64,000 nucleotides of DNA from Methanofastidiosum methylothiophilum. GTDB taxonomy: Archaea; Methanobacteriota_B; Thermococci; Methanofastidiosales; Methanofastidiosaceae. A program made the translations under genes and the position numbers. The notes beneath the pieces are model-generated. The model had not been told where the DNA came from and made no database searches. It was given only the letters and a program-made list of their open reading frames with translations. Within the stretch, counting starts at the first letter, position 1, and every line of letters begins with the position of its first letter. Of the stretch, positions 61,840 through 64,000 are shown one piece after another. The DNA lies in the NCBI GenBank assembly GCA_001587635.1, contig LNJE01000003.1:57970-121969 (forward strand), in the 5' to 3' direction.

Positions 61840-62455
61840 AAAAACTTTAATCATACTAAGTGAGTCAGAGCCCTGTACTCTAGAGGATACTTTTGATATA
61901 ATATTGGTNTCTGANGGAGGTTACATAACTTCTAAGAAAATGAATTTNGANNTAGATGTTCTCATTGGAGATTTTGATTCTNTAACTAGNGANGATCTNN
62001 ANGAAGCNAAAANAAGAGGTATCAAAATCATTCNATTNCCAGTTGAAAAAGATAGAACAGATGGAGAATTAGCTGTAGATTANGCTATCAGTTTAGGTTC
62101 AAATGATATCACNATACTNGGAAGTTTCAANGAAGAGCTTGATCATGCCTTGGGGAATTTATTTCTACTTTTTAAAATCGATAAATTTGGAATTAAATCG
62201 AAACTACTAACCCAAAAATACGATATAGAAATAATAAACAAAGAAAAAGAATATCTTGGAAAAGTGGGGCAAGAATTATCTCTCATTCCTATTTCTGAAA
62301 CTGTAGAAGGCCTTAACATTGTAGGTAGCCGATATAATCTCGTAAATGCAAAAGTTCATATGGGTCAAACCTTGACATTGAGAAACATGATAGTTAAAAA
62401 AAGGGCAAAGGTTTATTTTAATAAAGGTAAAGTTTTATCTATACTAAAAAGATAA
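61826..62455 (+). CDS. thiN: Thiamine pyrophosphokinase
   Basis: 209 aa with several ambiguous codons. DVLIGDFDS and PVEKDRTDGELAV are the TPK signatures, and GSFxEELDHALGNLFLL closes the ATP site. It converts thiamine to the diphosphate. ThiT plus TPK without biosynthetic genes nearby suggests salvage. Confidence 0.9.
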   Translation: MSINKKTLIILSESEPCTLEDTFDIILXSXGGYITSKKMNXXXDVLIGDFDSXTXXDXXEXKXRGIKIIXXPVEKDRTDGELAVDXAISLGSNDIXIXGSFXEELDHALGNLFLLFKIDKFGIKSKLLTQKYDIEIINKEKEYLGKVGQELSLIPISETVEGLNIVGSRYNLVNAKVHMGQTLTLRNMIVKKRAKVYFNKGKVLSILKR

Positions 62456-62472
62456 TATATTAAGGTGATCCC

Positions 62473-63219
62473 ATAACAGACCTTTCAGATGCAGAATTTC
62501 AAAGATATAAAAGACAATTGATATTAAAAGATTTTGGAGAGAAATCACAAAAGATTTTAAAGGATTCTACTATCACCGTATTTGGTTGTGGGGGTTTGGG
62601 ATGCCCAACAGCAACTTATCTTGCTGCAAGTGGAATTGGAAAAATCAATCTAGTCGATTTTCAAAAACCTGAACTTTCAAATCTCAACAGACAGATAATG
62701 CATTTTGAAGAGGATATAGGTAAAAAGAATAAGTCAGATTCACTTAGAGAAAAACTAGAAAAACTAAACAGCTCGATAAAGATAAAATCATTTTCTTTGA
62801 AAGTTGATGAAAATAATATTTCTAAATTTAAAGAAAGTGATGTTTTAGTTGACTGTTTGGATAATTTTCAAACAAGATATCTTTTGAATANNTTTTCATT
62901 AAAAGAAAAAATCCCCTTAATTCATGCTGCAGTTGAAGCTTACTATGGNCAGATAACTACCATAATCCCAGGNAAAACACCGTGTATACAGTGTCTATTC
63001 CCTGATATGCCAAATAAAAAGGATGTCTTTCCNATAATTGGTCCAATATGTGGNGTCTTAGGATCAATTGAAGCTATGGAGGTTATCAAAGTACTTTTGG
63101 GAATTGGAGATACACTTTCNGGNAAATTACTCATTGTGGANNTTAANTGNATGGATTTTGACACAATTANTTTTAAGAGAAGAAACGATTGNCCAGTTTG
63201 TTCTGAATGTTTTTCATAA
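62473..63219 (+). CDS. ThiF/MoeB/HesA-family E1-like adenylyltransferase
   Basis: About 248 aa. TVFGCGGLGCPTATYLAASG is the ATP-binding Rossmann, SNLNRQIMHFEEDIGKKNKS contains the R-Q pair of E1 enzymes, CIQCLFPDMP and CPVCSECF are the zinc-binding CxxC pairs, and GSIEAMEVIKVLLG is typical. It adenylates the C-terminal Gly of a ThiS- or MoaD-like carrier. The usual N-terminus (LSDAEFQRYKRQLILKDFGE) needs initiation at ATA 62473, 3 nt after GGTGATC; the first ATG/GTG/TTG in frame, TTG 62518, would remove it. Sequence error at that codon or a rare ATA start are both possible. Confidence 0.85.
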   Translation: MTDLSDAEFQRYKRQLILKDFGEKSQKILKDSTITVFGCGGLGCPTATYLAASGIGKINLVDFQKPELSNLNRQIMHFEEDIGKKNKSDSLREKLEKLNSSIKIKSFSLKVDENNISKFKESDVLVDCLDNFQTRYLLNXFSLKEKIPLIHAAVEAYYXQITTIIPXKTPCIQCLFPDMPNKKDVFXIIGPICXVLGSIEAMEVIKVLLGIGDTLXXKLLIVXXXXMDFDTIXFKRRNDXPVCSECFS

Positions 63220-63276
63220 AACTAATTTTTAATAATTAGAAATACTTATAAATGATTGAAAAAGCGTAAGAGTAGA

Positions 63277-64000
63277 TGATTTCAAATAATCCAAAAAAAT
63301 TATTAATCCTTCTCGGTAGTATTGCTTTTTTAGCCCAAGGGGATAATTATGCGGCAGCCCCCTTGATTATAAGTATCGCAGAAGACTTGAATCTTTCAAT
63401 TCCATCGGCAGCATTATCTATTACAGCATATATGCTACCATTTGGCATTTTCACATTATTTTTTGGACCATTGGCGGATAGATATGGAAAAGCTAAGATA
63501 CTAAATATTGCATCTTTTTGCACCGCTATTTTTAGCATATTGTGTGCATATTCATTTGACCTAATATCACTTTGTTTGCTTAGGGCAGCCAATGGCGCTT
63601 TTGCAGCAGCAGTTTTACCCGTCGCAGTATCNTTAGTCGGTGATAGTTTTGAAGACTCAAAAAGGCAAAATGCCCTAGGTACNGTTATAGGAATGATGTT
63701 TTTTGGTGGGGCNGTATCCCCTGGNATTGGCGGGATAGTTTCTTATTATGGGTCATGGNGGCTATTATACCTAATATATGGTGTTGCAGAACTTATAGTA
63801 GCNTTAATTATGATAAAAAGTTTGGAAAGAAATCCNGGAGTTATTCAAAGTTTGAATTTCATAGATGTATATAAAAAATCATTTAGTAATNAGAATTTGA
63901 TAAAAGTTGTAAGCATTCTCTTTTTTGTAGGATTTTCTGTTTTTGGTAGCTTCATGTTTTCTGGAAATTTTATTCAAGAAACTATGGGATATAATATCCT
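63277..64000 (+). CDS. MFS transporter, cut by window edge
   Basis: The first 241 codons of a longer gene, with a few Ns. LLILLGSIAFLAQGDNYAAA then APLIISIAEDLNLS, and GPLADRYGKAKILN (the MFS loop 2-3 motif G-x-x-x-D-R-x-G), identify a major facilitator. Spans 1-7 are present. The substrate is unknown; family members include drug and sugar exporters. ATG 63277 starts about 26 bp after a TATAAA-like CTTATAAATG. Confidence 0.85.

Overview
The window is AT-rich archaeal DNA, with signs of a methanogen-related euryarchaeon. Three things point that way: a full archaeal S10/spc/alpha ribosomal-protein cluster in archaeal gene order; archaeal or eukaryote-like genes (Cbf5/TruB, Rpo3 with ferredoxin clusters, NAC, prefoldin beta, aIF1, RNase P Rpp29, isopentenyl phosphate kinase, Taw1, XerA); and an O-phosphoseryl-tRNA synthetase (SepRS), an enzyme known mainly from methanogens and relatives. 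Ribosome sites read GGTGAT or GGAGG, and many promoters show a TTTATAAA-type TATA box. A deep uncultured lineage such as Methanofastidiosa is possible, but this is inference. Scattered Ns, a 100-N gap flanked by two near-identical 736-bp ends, and frame-breaking indels show a draft, probably metagenomic, assembly.

Layout. 1-2.6 kb: short genes between recurring left (A) and right (B) repeat sequences, a cassette-like arrangement. 2.6-25.2 kb: chromosomal genes: Fpg-like glycosylase, secreted beta-propellers, HerA/DUF87-like ATPase, a sensor/receiver pair, IPK, a radical SAM protein, adenylate kinase, XerA, arginine biosynthesis argJ-argD, NAC, a PKD/propeller surface protein with a PGF-CTERM-like tail, MATE pump, ferredoxin, tautomerase, thioesterase, META lipoprotein and TPR protein.

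25.24-33.50 kb: an integrated genomic island at the 3' end of tRNA-Leu(GAG). A 22-bp copy of the tRNA 3' end (one mismatch) marks the far end, and a 33-codon C-terminal tyrosine-integrase remnant lies just inside the tRNA end. The island carries a fused HSDR_N-HsdM protein with HsdS, GC-rich hairpin clusters on both sides of that operon, a set of decaying unknown genes with in-frame stops or frameshifts, a winged-helix gene and a small unknown gene.

33.5-52.3 kb: minus-strand ribosomal-protein/RNAP/SecY cluster from uL3 to Rpo3, with tRNA-Ser(GGA) and tRNA-Leu(GAG) embedded in or ending it. It lacks the uL13-uS9-RpoN continuation usual after Rpo3.

52.5-64 kb: an LSm-like protein, an unrecognised 525-aa protein, a probable lipoate-assembly pair (stand-alone LplA C-terminal domain plus radical SAM), HTH regulator, thioredoxin, SepRS lacking its usual N-terminus, a SecB-like protein, Taw1, a DHH phosphoesterase, prefoldin beta, then NadM, ThiT-like transporter, thiamine pyrophosphokinase, a ThiF/MoeB E1-like enzyme and a partial MFS transporter.
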